NCBI GenBank assembly: GCA_945868825.1
Contig: CAMBMM010000002.1
Location: 118,252-182,251 of the forward strand
Reading direction: 5' to 3'
Source: Sphingobacterium thalpophilum
GTDB lineage: Bacteria; Bacteroidota; Bacteroidia; Sphingobacteriales; Sphingobacteriaceae
DNA: 64,000 nt
In this document: positions 1-8,093 of the stretch, one piece after another
Numbering within the stretch: the first letter of the stretch is position 1
How the letters are laid out: each line of letters opens with the position of its first letter
Notes under the pieces: generated by a model
Databases searched by the model: none
What the model was told of the DNA's origin: nothing
What the model saw: only the letters and a program-made list of their open reading frames with translations
Position numbers and translations under genes: made by a program

Positions 1-759
1 GAAACCGGCACGCCCGTATTTTTAATTGGCCACATTACCAAAGATGGCACCATTGCCGGACCAAAAATCTTGGAACACATGGTAGATACTGTTCTACAAT
101 TTGAAGGCGACCGACACCACGTGTACCGCATTTTACGTTCGGTAAAAAACCGTTTTGGCTCTGCTGCAGAATTGGGTATTTACGAAATGCAAGGCAGCGG
201 CCTCCGTGAAGTTTCTAATCCATCCGAAATATTACTCTCTCAACGAGATGAACCCCTAAGCGGCATTACCATTTCGGCCATGTTAGAAGGAATGCGCCCC
301 ATGCTTATTGAAACCCAAGCCTTAGTGAGCCACTCGGCCTATGGCACGCCTCAGCGTTCGGCTACGGGCTTTGATACCCGCCGCATGAACATGTTGTTAG
401 CCGTATTAGAAAAGCGCTGTGGATTTCGCTTAAGCACCAAAGATGTGTTTTTAAATATTGCTGGTGGCTTGCGGGTAGAAGATCCGGCAATAGATTTAGC
501 CGTAGTCGTAGCCATTATCAGTTCGCACGAAGATATGCCGGTACCGACCAAGGCTTGTTTTGCAGCAGAAGTAGGTTTATCTGGAGAAATTAGAGCCGTT
601 AACCGCATTGAACAACGCATTGCCGAAGCTGAAAAATTAGGCTTTGAGCAAATTTACATCTCCAAATACAATAAAAAAGGCTTAGACTTAAAGCGCTACC
701 AAATAGAAATTAAAACCGTAGCCAAAGTAGAAGAGGTGTTCTCGGCACTTTTTGGGTAA
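1..759 (+). CDS. radA: DNA repair protein RadA, C-terminal part (5' end outside window)
   Basis: RadA is a RecA-like ATPase that promotes branch migration during recombinational repair. The reading frame is open from base 1, so the zinc finger and Walker A motif lie outside the window and about 252 residues remain of a family of about 455. The RadA signature KNRFG is at residues 49-53 of the visible part, preceded by the HMVDTVL..FEGDR segment typical of the family. The rest matches the Lon-protease-like C-terminal domain, including the LSTKDVFLNIAGG and DLAV segments. The stop codon is ten bases from the convergent lipoprotein gene, with no terminator between them. Confidence 0.96.
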   Translation, partial: ETGTPVFLIGHITKDGTIAGPKILEHMVDTVLQFEGDRHHVYRILRSVKNRFGSAAELGIYEMQGSGLREVSNPSEILLSQRDEPLSGITISAMLEGMRPMLIETQALVSHSAYGTPQRSATGFDTRRMNMLLAVLEKRCGFRLSTKDVFLNIAGGLRVEDPAIDLAVVVAIISSHEDMPVPTKACFAAEVGLSGEIRAVNRIEQRIAEAEKLGFEQIYISKYNKKGLDLKRYQIEIKTVAKVEEVFSALFG

Positions 760-768
760 AATACGCTG

Positions 769-1137
769 TTAATTATTTTCTTTGTAGCCCATACTTAGGT
801 TGGTGTCGCCGTTTAATTTGATATTAATCACCGCTACCTCCTTACCTAAATTTTTAAAACTCACTCGGTTATCCTTAGCCACACTGTATTCCTGTTTATC
901 TCCTTTATTAAGCACCCCCAAAGAGGTACTCACTTCAGATTGATATTTTTGGATAAATACTTCTACCGGGGTGTTAGTGGTGTTTTGTATTACCGCTGTA
1001 TAACTTCCATGCTGGCCTTCTCCCAAAACAAACGACTTTTCAGAATCAATAGTAGTTTGAGAAGTTAGTACGCCGAAAATACTGCACGATTGAAAAAAAA
1101 CAAAGCTGAATAGCAACAGAAAAAGAACTCTTCTCAT
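769..1137 (-). CDS. Small putative lipoprotein of unknown function
   Basis: This 122-residue protein begins with a hydrophobic signal segment ending FFQSC, with Cys18 as the likely lipidation site; the box is loose but acceptable for Bacteroidota. The rest is predicted to be beta-rich, with alternating polar and hydrophobic residues and no cysteine or catalytic motif that I recognise. I cannot assign a family. The gene lies 25 bases downstream of carB on the same strand, so it may be read through from carB, and it converges on radA. The function is unknown, probably at the cell envelope. Confidence 0.7.
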   Translation of the reverse strand: MRRVLFLLLFSFVFFQSCSIFGVLTSQTTIDSEKSFVLGEGQHGSYTAVIQNTTNTPVEVFIQKYQSEVSTSLGVLNKGDKQEYSVAKDNRVSFKNLGKEVAVINIKLNGDTNLSMGYKENN

Positions 1138-1162
1138 TTTATAGGTTGACTGATTGATACAT

Positions 1163-3979
1163 TTATTTACTCAAGTACATCGATTTCTCTTTGTACAATT
1201 TAATAAAGTACGGATCTTCTAAATCTTTAATAAAACGAATGGCTTCGCCGGTAGATTTCATTTCTGGACCTAATTCCTTTTCAATTTCCGGAAATTTATC
1301 GTGAGAGAAAACTGGTTCTTTAATGGCATAGCCTTTTAGCTTGCGCTCAATGGTAAAATCTTTCAGTTTCTTAAAACCTAGCATCACCTTGGCAGCAATA
1401 TTAATGTAAGGTACATCGTAGGCTTTAGCAATAAATGGCACAGTACGTGAAGCACGAGGATTGGCCTCAATAACATATACATCTCCATTTTTTACCGCAA
1501 ACTGAATGTTCAACAAACCGCGAACGTTTAGGGCTTTAGCCAATTTAATGGTGTATTCTTCCATCTTATCCTGTACCGTAGCTGGTAGGCTAAATGGTGG
1601 CAATACCGCACTCGAATCGCCGGAATGGATACCAGCAGGCTCAATATGCTCCATCATGCCAATAATATGTACATCTTCCCCATCGCAAATAGAATCCGAT
1701 TCGGATTCTTCCGCTCTATCTAAGAAATGATCTATTAATACTCGATTACCCGGCATAGCTCGTAATAATTTCACTACGGCGTTTTCTAAATCTTCATCGT
1801 TAATTACAATACTCATTCCTTGGCCACCCAAAACATAACTCGGGCGTACCAACACCGGATAGCCTACTTCATGAGCAACCACTAATGCCTCTTCGGCACT
1901 TTCGGCTACGCCATATTTAGGGTACGGAATGCCTAAATCTTTCAACAAATCGGAGAAACGACCACGATCTTCGGCAATATCCATATTGTCAAAAGAAGTG
2001 CCTATAATTTTGATGCCGTTTTCGTGGAGCTTTTCGGCCATTTTTAAAGCAGTTTGGCCGCCCAATTGCACAATTACGCCTTCGGGTTTTTCTAAATCTA
2101 TAATTTCGCGAACATGTTCCCAAAACACCGGCTCAAAGTATAACTTATCGGCCATGTTAAAATCGGTAGAAACCGTTTCTGGGTTACAATTTATCATAAT
2201 GGCCTCGTAACCGGCTTCTTTAGCAGCCAATAATCCGTGTACACACGAATAATCGAATTCAATACCTTGGCCAATGCGATTTGGACCAGAACCCAATACG
2301 ATTATTTTTTTCTTAGCGCTCACCATCGATTCGTTTTCGTCTTCAAACGTAGAGTAGTAATACGGCGTTTGTGCCGGAAACTCGGCAGCACAAGTATCTA
2401 CCATTTTATACACCCGTTTAATGCCTAATTCGCGGCGGCGATTATACACCTCATCTTCCGTTACGTTACTCAATAGCCAAGCCAATTGCGCATCCGAATA
2501 GCCCCGCTGTTTTAGGGTGATGAAAAAGTCCTTAGAGATTGTTTCTAACGTAAAGTTTTTTAATTCTTGTTCTAGCGTAACCAATTCTTGAATTTGCACC
2601 AAGAACCACTTATCTATGTGGGTAATTTTCCGAATAGATTCTAGTGGCACCCCTAAACTGAAGGCATCTTTTACGTGGAATAAGCGGTCCCAGCTTGGAT
2701 GCTCCAAGCTGTGCATAATTTCTTCGAGATTGCGGCTTTGGCGGCCGTCGGCGCCCAAGCCTAAACGGTTGGTTTCTAAACTCTGGCAGGCTTTCTGTAA
2801 GGCTTCAATAAAGCTGCGGCCAATACCCATTACTTCTCCTACCGATTTCATTTGTAAGCCCAACTGGGTATTTGCTCCTTTAAATTTATCGAAGTTCCAG
2901 CGTGGAATTTTAACAATCACGTAATCTAGCGTGGGTTCAAAATAGGCCGACGTAGTTTTAGTAATTTGATTTTCTATCTCATCTAAATTATAACCGATAG
3001 CCAATTTAGCGGCAATTTTAGCAATGGGGTAACCGGTTGCTTTAGAAGCCAGTGCCGATGAACGAGAAACCCGTGGGTTAATTTCAATGGCAATAATTTC
3101 GTCGTTAGCAGGGTTTACCGAGAACTGTACGTTACAGCCACCGGCAAAATTGCCGATTGCCCGCATCATTTTGATGGCTTGGTTACGCATATCTTGGTAA
3201 CAACGATCGCTCAAAGTCATGGCTGGAGCCACCGTAATCGAATCACCAGTATGGATGCCCATCGGATCGAAATTCTCGATAGAGCAAATAATAATCACAT
3301 TGTCTTTATTATCGCGAAGCAATTCGAGCTCAAATTCTTTCCAGCCCAAAACGGCTTGCTCTACCAATACCTCGTGGGTAGGCGATGCTTGCAAACCACG
3401 GCTTAAAGCCGCATCAAATTCTTCTTTTTTATGTACAAAACCTGCACCCTTGCCACCCAATGTATAACTTGGCCGTATAACCAGCGGGAACCCAATATCT
3501 TGAGCAGCTTCTTTTCCTTCTAAAAAGGAATTAGCAATTTTCGATTTCGCTACCCCTATTCCAATCTCTACCATCAACTTGCGAAACTCTTCTCGATTTT
3601 CGGTTTTTTCAATGGCTGCTACATCTACCCCAATTACTTTTACTCCATATTTTTTCCAAAGTCCCTGCTCGTCTGCCTCAATACAAAGATTTAAGGCCGT
3701 TTGGCCACCCATGGTTGGCAATACCGCATCTATTTTTTGTTCCTTTAAAATCTGCTCAATACTTTCACAGTTCAGCGGCAATAAATACACATGGTCGGCA
3801 ATTACCTTGTCGGTCATAATGGTAGCCGGGTTTGAGTTGATGATGGATACACTGATGCCTTCCTCTTTTAAAGAAAGTGCAGCTTGCGATCCGGAGTAAT
3901 CAAACTCACATGCTTGGCCGATGATAATGGGTCCAGAACCGATGATCAGGACAGATTGTATGGAGGTATCTTTTGGCAT
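1163..3979 (-). CDS. carB: Carbamoyl-phosphate synthase large subunit, without the allosteric domain
   Basis: CarB makes carbamoyl phosphate from bicarbonate, ammonia (from glutamine via CarA) and two ATP, for pyrimidine and arginine synthesis. Two homologous ATP-grasp halves are visible: the first opens with IGSGPIIIGQACEFDYSG and the second, near residue 560, with LGSGPNRIGQGIEFDYSC. Each contains a RPSY.LGG nucleotide-binding segment and an EINPR or EANPR metal-binding segment. The protein has 938 residues, against about 1073 in Escherichia coli, and stops where the E. coli allosteric (MGS-like) domain would begin. The stop codon is clean, with no sign of a frameshift. No carA lies in the window. 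The leader upstream contains competing hairpins (see the leader entry). Confidence 0.97.
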   Translation of the reverse strand: MPKDTSIQSVLIIGSGPIIIGQACEFDYSGSQAALSLKEEGISVSIINSNPATIMTDKVIADHVYLLPLNCESIEQILKEQKIDAVLPTMGGQTALNLCIEADEQGLWKKYGVKVIGVDVAAIEKTENREEFRKLMVEIGIGVAKSKIANSFLEGKEAAQDIGFPLVIRPSYTLGGKGAGFVHKKEEFDAALSRGLQASPTHEVLVEQAVLGWKEFELELLRDNKDNVIIICSIENFDPMGIHTGDSITVAPAMTLSDRCYQDMRNQAIKMMRAIGNFAGGCNVQFSVNPANDEIIAIEINPRVSRSSALASKATGYPIAKIAAKLAIGYNLDEIENQITKTTSAYFEPTLDYVIVKIPRWNFDKFKGANTQLGLQMKSVGEVMGIGRSFIEALQKACQSLETNRLGLGADGRQSRNLEEIMHSLEHPSWDRLFHVKDAFSLGVPLESIRKITHIDKWFLVQIQELVTLEQELKNFTLETISKDFFITLKQRGYSDAQLAWLLSNVTEDEVYNRRRELGIKRVYKMVDTCAAEFPAQTPYYYSTFEDENESMVSAKKKIIVLGSGPNRIGQGIEFDYSCVHGLLAAKEAGYEAIMINCNPETVSTDFNMADKLYFEPVFWEHVREIIDLEKPEGVIVQLGGQTALKMAEKLHENGIKIIGTSFDNMDIAEDRGRFSDLLKDLGIPYPKYGVAESAEEALVVAHEVGYPVLVRPSYVLGGQGMSIVINDEDLENAVVKLLRAMPGNRVLIDHFLDRAEESESDSICDGEDVHIIGMMEHIEPAGIHSGDSSAVLPPFSLPATVQDKMEEYTIKLAKALNVRGLLNIQFAVKNGDVYVIEANPRASRTVPFIAKAYDVPYINIAAKVMLGFKKLKDFTIERKLKGYAIKEPVFSHDKFPEIEKELGPEMKSTGEAIRFIKDLEDPYFIKLYKEKSMYLSK

Positions 3980-3995
3980 AGGGCTATTAAAATGG

Positions 3996-4043
3996 GGGAT
4001 TTTCCTATGCTCTTCGAGCGAAAATCCCGACTTATGTGTCGGG
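3996..4043 (-). promoter_or_regulatory. carB leader: two mutually exclusive hairpins
   Basis: In the carB transcript (minus strand) a six-base-pair hairpin forms between 4038-4043 and 4026-4031 (CCCGAC with GTCGGG). A larger hairpin pairs 4020-4028 with 3996-4004 (GGGATTTTC with GAAAATCCC) and has an inner GCTC/GAGC stem. The GGG encoded by 4026-4028 is needed by both, so only one can form at a time. A near-consensus -7 element (TATCTTTA, minus strand 4054-4047) would start the RNA just before the first hairpin. The larger hairpin has no U-run directly after it and ends 16 bases before the carB ATG, so control of translation or of pausing is likelier than classical termination. The folding is my reading only. 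Confidence 0.45.
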
Positions 4044-4170
4044 GCATAAAGATATGAAATAGGACTTAATTAGTAGGCTAAAAAACAAAAAAAATGTGGC
4101 TTGTAAAACAATTTCATTTCTTGTTACGTTATAGCATAGTAATCTGAGGTGCTTGGTTTCTTACACCAAA

Positions 4171-4178
4171 TACTTTTG
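4171..4178 (+). promoter_or_regulatory. Candidate -7 promoter element upstream of pnuC
   Basis: TACTTTTG is an exact match to the Bacteroidota -7 consensus TAnnTTTG. A TTG lies at 4153-4155, but with a spacer of only 15 bases. Initiation here would give a transcript that enters the 4201-4234 hairpin within about 20 bases. Confidence 0.35.
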
Positions 4179-4200
4179 TTAGTTACAATTTGGTTGGTCA

Positions 4201-4234
4201 AAAATCCCCTTGATGAAAATCGAGGGGATTTTTA
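4201..4234 (+). terminator. Terminator-like hairpin in the pnuC leader
   Basis: The arms 4201-4211 (AAAAATCCCCT) and 4224-4234 (AGGGGATTTTT) are perfect inverted repeats of 11 base pairs around a 12-base loop, and the right arm ends in a T-run. It lies between divergent genes, so it does not end either neighbour. It therefore either attenuates pnuC or ends an unseen small RNA. Confidence 0.5.
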
Positions 4235-4377
4235 GTAAAAATTGGCCGAGTTCTTCTTAAGTTTGAAAAAAATCTTACACATAAAAAACAATTTGGCTCT
4301 GTATTGATCCTAAACGTGTTATGGAAAAATAGTAAGGGTTAGCAAATTGTACTGCAAAGTACACACACCAACACACC

Positions 4378-4977
4378 GTGATTGAAACACTAAGCACATG
4401 GCTGCAAGAGCAGTCACTTTTAGAAACAATTGGCGTAATTACAGGCATTTTGTGCGTGTATTTAGCCGCCAAAAACAACATTTGGAATTGGCCTATTGCC
4501 ATTGTAAGTGTGGGCATTTATATTGTTATTTTTTTAGAAGCCAAACTTTACGCCGATACCGGTTTACAGGTTTACTTTTTGGCCATGAACGCATACGGCT
4601 GGTGGTTTTGGAGCCGCAAACCGGCCGATGCACTCAAGGTACCCGTAAAGCGTATTACTAAAACAGAAATCCTGCTTTCACTGCTTGGTATAGCCGTATT
4701 TACTGCCCTTATTGGCTTTTTTCTGTACCATAAAACCGATGCTGCTTTCCCATTTATTGATAGTTTTTGCACCGCTTGTAGCCTAGTGGCACAAATTTTC
4801 TTGGCACGTAAAGTAGTAGAAAACTGGCTTATTTGGATTTTTGTAGACATTATTTATATAGGCGTTTACCTAGCTAAAGGCCTTCACCTTACCGCAGGCA
4901 TGTATGCCTTATACATATACATTGCGCTCATGGGATACCTAGCTTGGCGAAAAGAGTTTAACCAACAAAAAGTATGA
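4378..4977 (+). CDS. pnuC: Nicotinamide riboside transporter PnuC
   Basis: PnuC is an inner-membrane facilitator for nicotinamide riboside, an NAD precursor. The 199-residue protein is almost wholly hydrophobic, with about seven predicted membrane segments. It carries the family's aromatic motifs WNWPIAIVSVGIYI (about residues 38-51) and NAYGWWFW (about 72-79). The start is a GTG; no ATG in frame precedes the conserved N-terminus. Its stop overlaps the next gene in an ATGA junction, so the two are translationally coupled. The partner kinase argues for nicotinamide riboside rather than thiamine as substrate. A hairpin in the leader may control expression. Confidence 0.93.
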   Translation: MIETLSTWLQEQSLLETIGVITGILCVYLAAKNNIWNWPIAIVSVGIYIVIFLEAKLYADTGLQVYFLAMNAYGWWFWSRKPADALKVPVKRITKTEILLSLLGIAVFTALIGFFLYHKTDAAFPFIDSFCTACSLVAQIFLARKVVENWLIWIFVDIIYIGVYLAKGLHLTAGMYALYIYIALMGYLAWRKEFNQQKV

Positions 4978-5501
4978 GCATGGGGATAAAAAAAATAGCC
5001 ATTGTTGGGCCCGAATCTACAGGAAAATCGAGTATTTCAGCGCTTTTAGCCAAACACTACCATACCGTGTGGGTGCTTGAGTATGCCCGCGAATACTGTG
5101 AAAAATTGACTGCACCTTGCACCTGGCAAGATGAAATAAACATGTTTCACGGACAATTGGCCTTAGAAAAAGAACTGCTGCCCAAAGCCAACAAACTCTT
5201 AATTTGCGATACTACCTTTATTACCGTAAAAATTTGGAGCGATGCCTTTTTTGGCAAATCGCCACAAGAAGTGCTCGATAAATTACCCAAACATAGCTAC
5301 GATTTCTACCTGCTTATGGATGTAGATTTACCTTGGGAAGAAGACCCCCTACGAGATTTTCCGAACCAACGCGAACATTTTATGGAGATTTGGCACCAAG
5401 AGTTGAAAGCTATAAACGCCAATTACCAAGTAATTTCGGGGCAAGGAGAACTACGCTTTCAGCGGGCAGTGCAGGCAATTGATAGATTTTTAGCGGTATA
5501 A
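4974..5501 (+). CDS. NadR-like ribosylnicotinamide kinase (P-loop ATPase)
   Basis: This protein probably phosphorylates imported nicotinamide riboside to nicotinamide mononucleotide, trapping it in the cytoplasm. Its 175 residues correspond to the C-terminal kinase domain of NadR alone: a Walker A motif GPESTGKSS at residues 12-20, a VLEYARE segment near 42 and an ICDTTF segment near 80 as expected for the NadR kinase fold. The adenylyltransferase and repressor domains of enteric NadR are absent, so another enzyme must complete NAD synthesis. The ATG overlaps the pnuC stop by four bases, which supports a shared role. ATG at 4980 is an alternative start. Confidence 0.88.
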   Translation: MSMGIKKIAIVGPESTGKSSISALLAKHYHTVWVLEYAREYCEKLTAPCTWQDEINMFHGQLALEKELLPKANKLLICDTTFITVKIWSDAFFGKSPQEVLDKLPKHSYDFYLLMDVDLPWEEDPLRDFPNQREHFMEIWHQELKAINANYQVISGQGELRFQRAVQAIDRFLAV

Positions 5502-5517
5502 ATTGTACTTTCGTTTT

Positions 5518-6303
5518 ATGGAATTTTTAAGCAACCCCGAAATTTGGATTTCGTTAATCACCCTAAGCATATTAGAAATCGTTTTAGGCATCGATAACAT
5601 TATTTTCATCTCTATTTTAGCCGGAAAATTGCCGGAAAATCAACAAAAAAAAGCCCGTCAGCTGGGTTTAGCCCTAGCCATGATTACCCGGGTATTGCTA
5701 TTACTTTCCTTAAGTTGGATGATGACCCTGACCACGCCCCTTTTCAACGCGGCTAATTTAATCGGCCTTACTGAAGGTGAATGGGTAGAAAAACTAGCTA
5801 TTTCGGGCCGAGATTTAATTTTATTGATTGGAGGCTTGTTCCTAATTTATAAAAGTACCAGCGAAATTCACGAGAAATTAGAAGGTGCTAATCACGCAGA
5901 TGGAGGTAAGAAAAAACTTTCTTTTTCGGCAACCATCGTACAAATTCTATTATTAGATATTGTATTCTCTCTCGATTCGGTAATAACCGCTGTGGGTATG
6001 GCCAGCCATGTAGAAGTAATGATAGCCGCTGTAATTATTGCCGTAATCGTAATGATGCTAGCCGCTGGAGGCATAAGTAACTTTGTAAATAACCATCCAA
6101 CTGTGAAAATGTTGGCGCTCTCGTTTTTATTGTTAATTGGTGTGTCGCTCTTAGCAGAAGCCTTTGAACAACACATACCAAAAGGATACGTGTACTTTGC
6201 TATGGCCTTCTCGGTATTGGTAGAAATGCTCAACTTGCGTGTAAAAAGCAAAACTAAACCGGTACAATTACATAACACCCCAGAGGCACCTAAAGAAGAT
6301 TAA
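5518..6303 (+). CDS. TerC family integral membrane protein
   Basis: TerC-family proteins are multi-pass membrane proteins linked to metal (manganese) export and tellurite resistance. The 261-residue sequence shows the hallmark acidic membrane motifs EIVLGIDNIIFISIL near residue 20 and DIVFSLDSVITAVGMA near 145, whose aspartates are the likely metal ligands. About seven membrane segments are visible. I start at the ATG at 5518 rather than the TTG at 5503, because the conserved region begins right after the ATG and a promoter-like TACTTTCG (5506-5513) lies across the TTG-initiated extension. The 3' end overlaps the convergent rlmI-type gene by four bases. Confidence 0.93.
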   Translation: MEFLSNPEIWISLITLSILEIVLGIDNIIFISILAGKLPENQQKKARQLGLALAMITRVLLLLSLSWMMTLTTPLFNAANLIGLTEGEWVEKLAISGRDLILLIGGLFLIYKSTSEIHEKLEGANHADGGKKKLSFSATIVQILLLDIVFSLDSVITAVGMASHVEVMIAAVIIAVIVMMLAAGGISNFVNNHPTVKMLALSFLLLIGVSLLAEAFEQHIPKGYVYFAMAFSVLVEMLNLRVKSKTKPVQLHNTPEAPKED

Positions 6304-7487
6304 AATACTCTACAAAGAAGCCCTTTTAAATATTCTCCCTCAGGAAAAGAAGAGCGTATCGGGTGATCTTCGGGTTGGCAAAACTGATCAATAAACTGCA
6401 CTTCTTTGCCGGCATCTAAAGCAGACCAGGCCAAAATTTGCTTAAACGTACCTATATCTAATGCTCCCGAGCAAGAAAAAGTAGCCAAAAAACCCCCTTT
6501 ATTCAATAGGCCCATGGCCAATCGGTTTAAGTCTTTATACGCTCTAGACGCCTTGGTTAAAGCCGAGCGTGAGGGTGCATATTTAGGTGGATCGAGCACA
6601 ATAAGATCGAATTTATCGCCACTCTCTAAAAAAACACGAAGTTGTTTATTTACATCAGACTGGATGGATGTTTGTTGCGAAGCTTTAAATCCATTCAACT
6701 TGATGTTTTTTTTCAGCGTATCAATAGCCAAAGCAGAACTATCTACACTCACTACCTTTTTAGCGCCTGCAGCCAACGCATTTAAGGTAAAGCCGCCCGA
6801 GTACGAAAAGCAGTCCAATACCACTTTAGCATTGGTTCGGGCCGCTACTTTTTTACGATTCTCCCGTTGGTCGCAATAAAAACCAGATTTTTGCCCATCG
6901 GCAATATTTACTTGATAACGAATGCCGTTCTCAACCACTTCAATAAATTCGGGTGGAGCTTCTCCAGCCAAAATACCCGAGGAGGCTTGTAGTCCTTCGT
7001 GGGCTCGAGCATTAGCATCGCTACGGTCAAAAATGCCTTTTGGTTTTAACAATTTTTGCAATTCATCTAAGCAAATAGCCTTGGCTTTCTCCATGCCCGA
7101 TGTTAAAATTTGTACCGATAAAAAATCGGCATACTTATCTACAATTAAGCCAGGCAAGTAATCGGCTTCACTAAAAATCAATCTACAGGTATTCGTTTCA
7201 CCAGAAGCCAATAATTGCGTACGGGCCGCAACGGCTTGCTGTATTCGGCTACGCCACCACGTTTCATCAATCACTTGCTCGGCATTCCAGGCCAAAACCC
7301 GTACCGCCACTCTCGACTGGGCGTTATAAAAACCAGTAGCCAAAAAATCACCTTTGGCGTCTAATACGATAACCAAATCACCGTTTTCAGGCTTACCAAT
7401 TATTTTTTCTATAGCTCCCGAAAAAATCCAGGGATGTAATTGCCTTACGGCCTTTTCTTTTCCTTTACGTAAATAGATGCTGTGCAT
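6300..7487 (-). CDS. rlmI: Class I SAM-dependent 23S rRNA methyltransferase, RlmI type
   Basis: RlmI-type enzymes methylate a cytosine C5 of 23S rRNA. The 395-residue protein starts with a PUA RNA-binding domain (IYLRKGKEKAVRQLHPWIFSGAI at the N-terminus). An EEHAD-like connector and a Rossmann methyltransferase domain follow. SAM-binding motif I is VLDCFSYSGGFTLNALAAGA, and the catalytic motif is LDPPKYA followed by a downstream TFSCSG cysteine motif. Length fits the family (about 396). The gene is monocistronic and leftward, between convergent terC and divergent tadA. Family membership is secure; the exact target base is inferred from E. coli. Confidence 0.9.
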   Translation of the reverse strand: MHSIYLRKGKEKAVRQLHPWIFSGAIEKIIGKPENGDLVIVLDAKGDFLATGFYNAQSRVAVRVLAWNAEQVIDETWWRSRIQQAVAARTQLLASGETNTCRLIFSEADYLPGLIVDKYADFLSVQILTSGMEKAKAICLDELQKLLKPKGIFDRSDANARAHEGLQASSGILAGEAPPEFIEVVENGIRYQVNIADGQKSGFYCDQRENRKKVAARTNAKVVLDCFSYSGGFTLNALAAGAKKVVSVDSSALAIDTLKKNIKLNGFKASQQTSIQSDVNKQLRVFLESGDKFDLIVLDPPKYAPSRSALTKASRAYKDLNRLAMGLLNKGGFLATFSCSGALDIGTFKQILAWSALDAGKEVQFIDQFCQPEDHPIRSSFPEGEYLKGLLCRVF

Positions 7488-7522
7488 GGCACAAATCTAG
7501 TCAAAGATTTCATTTCATTTTC

Positions 7523-7530
7523 TACCTTTG
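7523..7530 (+). promoter_or_regulatory. Candidate -7 promoter element of tadA
   Basis: TACCTTTG is an exact TAnnTTTG match that ends seven bases before the tadA ATG. It implies a leader of only a few bases. No TTG is seen at the -33 distance. Confidence 0.45.
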
Positions 7531-7537
7531 GCATACC

Positions 7538-8014
7538 ATGAACTATGTGAATTTTGGCGACGAGCCTAGCTTAGCGCCCGATGAGTTTTTTATGAACGAG
7601 GCTTTAAAAGAGGCTCGTAAAGCCCAAGAGCTAGACGAAGTGCCTATAGGTGCGGTTATTGTGTGTAAAGGACGTATTATTGGCCGCGGACATAACCTTA
7701 CCGAACGCTTAAACGACGTAACGGCCCATGCAGAAATGCAAGCATTTACGGCTGCTGCCGATTATTTGGGTGGAAAATATTTAACCGATTGCACCTTATA
7801 TGTAACCCTAGAACCCTGCGTAATGTGTGCGGGTGCTTCATATTGGACCCAAATTAGTCGCATAGTATTTGGCGCCTACGATATGCAACGGGGTTTTACT
7901 CGGATTAATCAAACGCTAACTCATCCTAAAACCGAACTCATTGGAGGCATAAAAGCCGATGAATGCGGAGAACTGGTGAAAGCATTCTTCAAATCAAAAC
8001 GGAGTAAAAGTTAA
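7538..8014 (+). CDS. tadA: tRNA-specific adenosine deaminase TadA
   Basis: TadA converts A34 to inosine in the tRNA-Arg(ACG) anticodon and is normally essential. The zinc-dependent deaminase motif is complete: HAE at residues 64-66, with Glu66 as proton shuttle, and PCVMC at 93-97 supplying the zinc cysteines. The 158-residue length is normal. An internal ATG at 7592 would also leave the domain intact, but the promoter element at 7523-7530 supports the upstream start. The gene stands alone between the divergent rRNA methyltransferase and sod. Confidence 0.95.
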   Translation: MNYVNFGDEPSLAPDEFFMNEALKEARKAQELDEVPIGAVIVCKGRIIGRGHNLTERLNDVTAHAEMQAFTAAADYLGGKYLTDCTLYVTLEPCVMCAGASYWTQISRIVFGAYDMQRGFTRINQTLTHPKTELIGGIKADECGELVKAFFKSKRSKS

Positions 8015-8044
8015 AAACCACGCACGTTATACCCCTAAGCAACG

Positions 8045-8052
8045 TATATTTG
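8045..8052 (+). promoter_or_regulatory. Candidate -7 promoter element of superoxide dismutase
   Basis: TATATTTG is an exact TAnnTTTG match 41 bases before the sod ATG. No TTG stands at the usual upstream distance; the region upstream is AT-rich. Confidence 0.45.
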
Positions 8053-8093
8053 TATACCCTATTCATTTAAAAATTAATTAAAATAAACAACAT

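Larger units (their letters stand above)
3980..4377. other. Divergent intergenic region between carB and pnuC
   Basis: This 398-base stretch is the only gene-free region above 300 bases. It holds the carB leader hairpins (3996-4043), a carB promoter candidate (minus strand 4054-4047), a TAnnTTTG element facing pnuC (4171-4178) and an 11-base-pair hairpin (4201-4234). Words of the type GGGGATTTT or their complement recur four times, near 3995, 4020, 4202 and 4225. I find no tRNA and no convincing ORF; the longest ATG frames encode 15-17 residues. Confidence 0.7.

Noticed and set aside
4094-4258. Two short ATG frames (17 and 15 codons) in the carB-pnuC gap, possible leader peptides
   Set aside because: Too short to distinguish from chance; no regulatory codon run and the second starts inside the hairpin loop.
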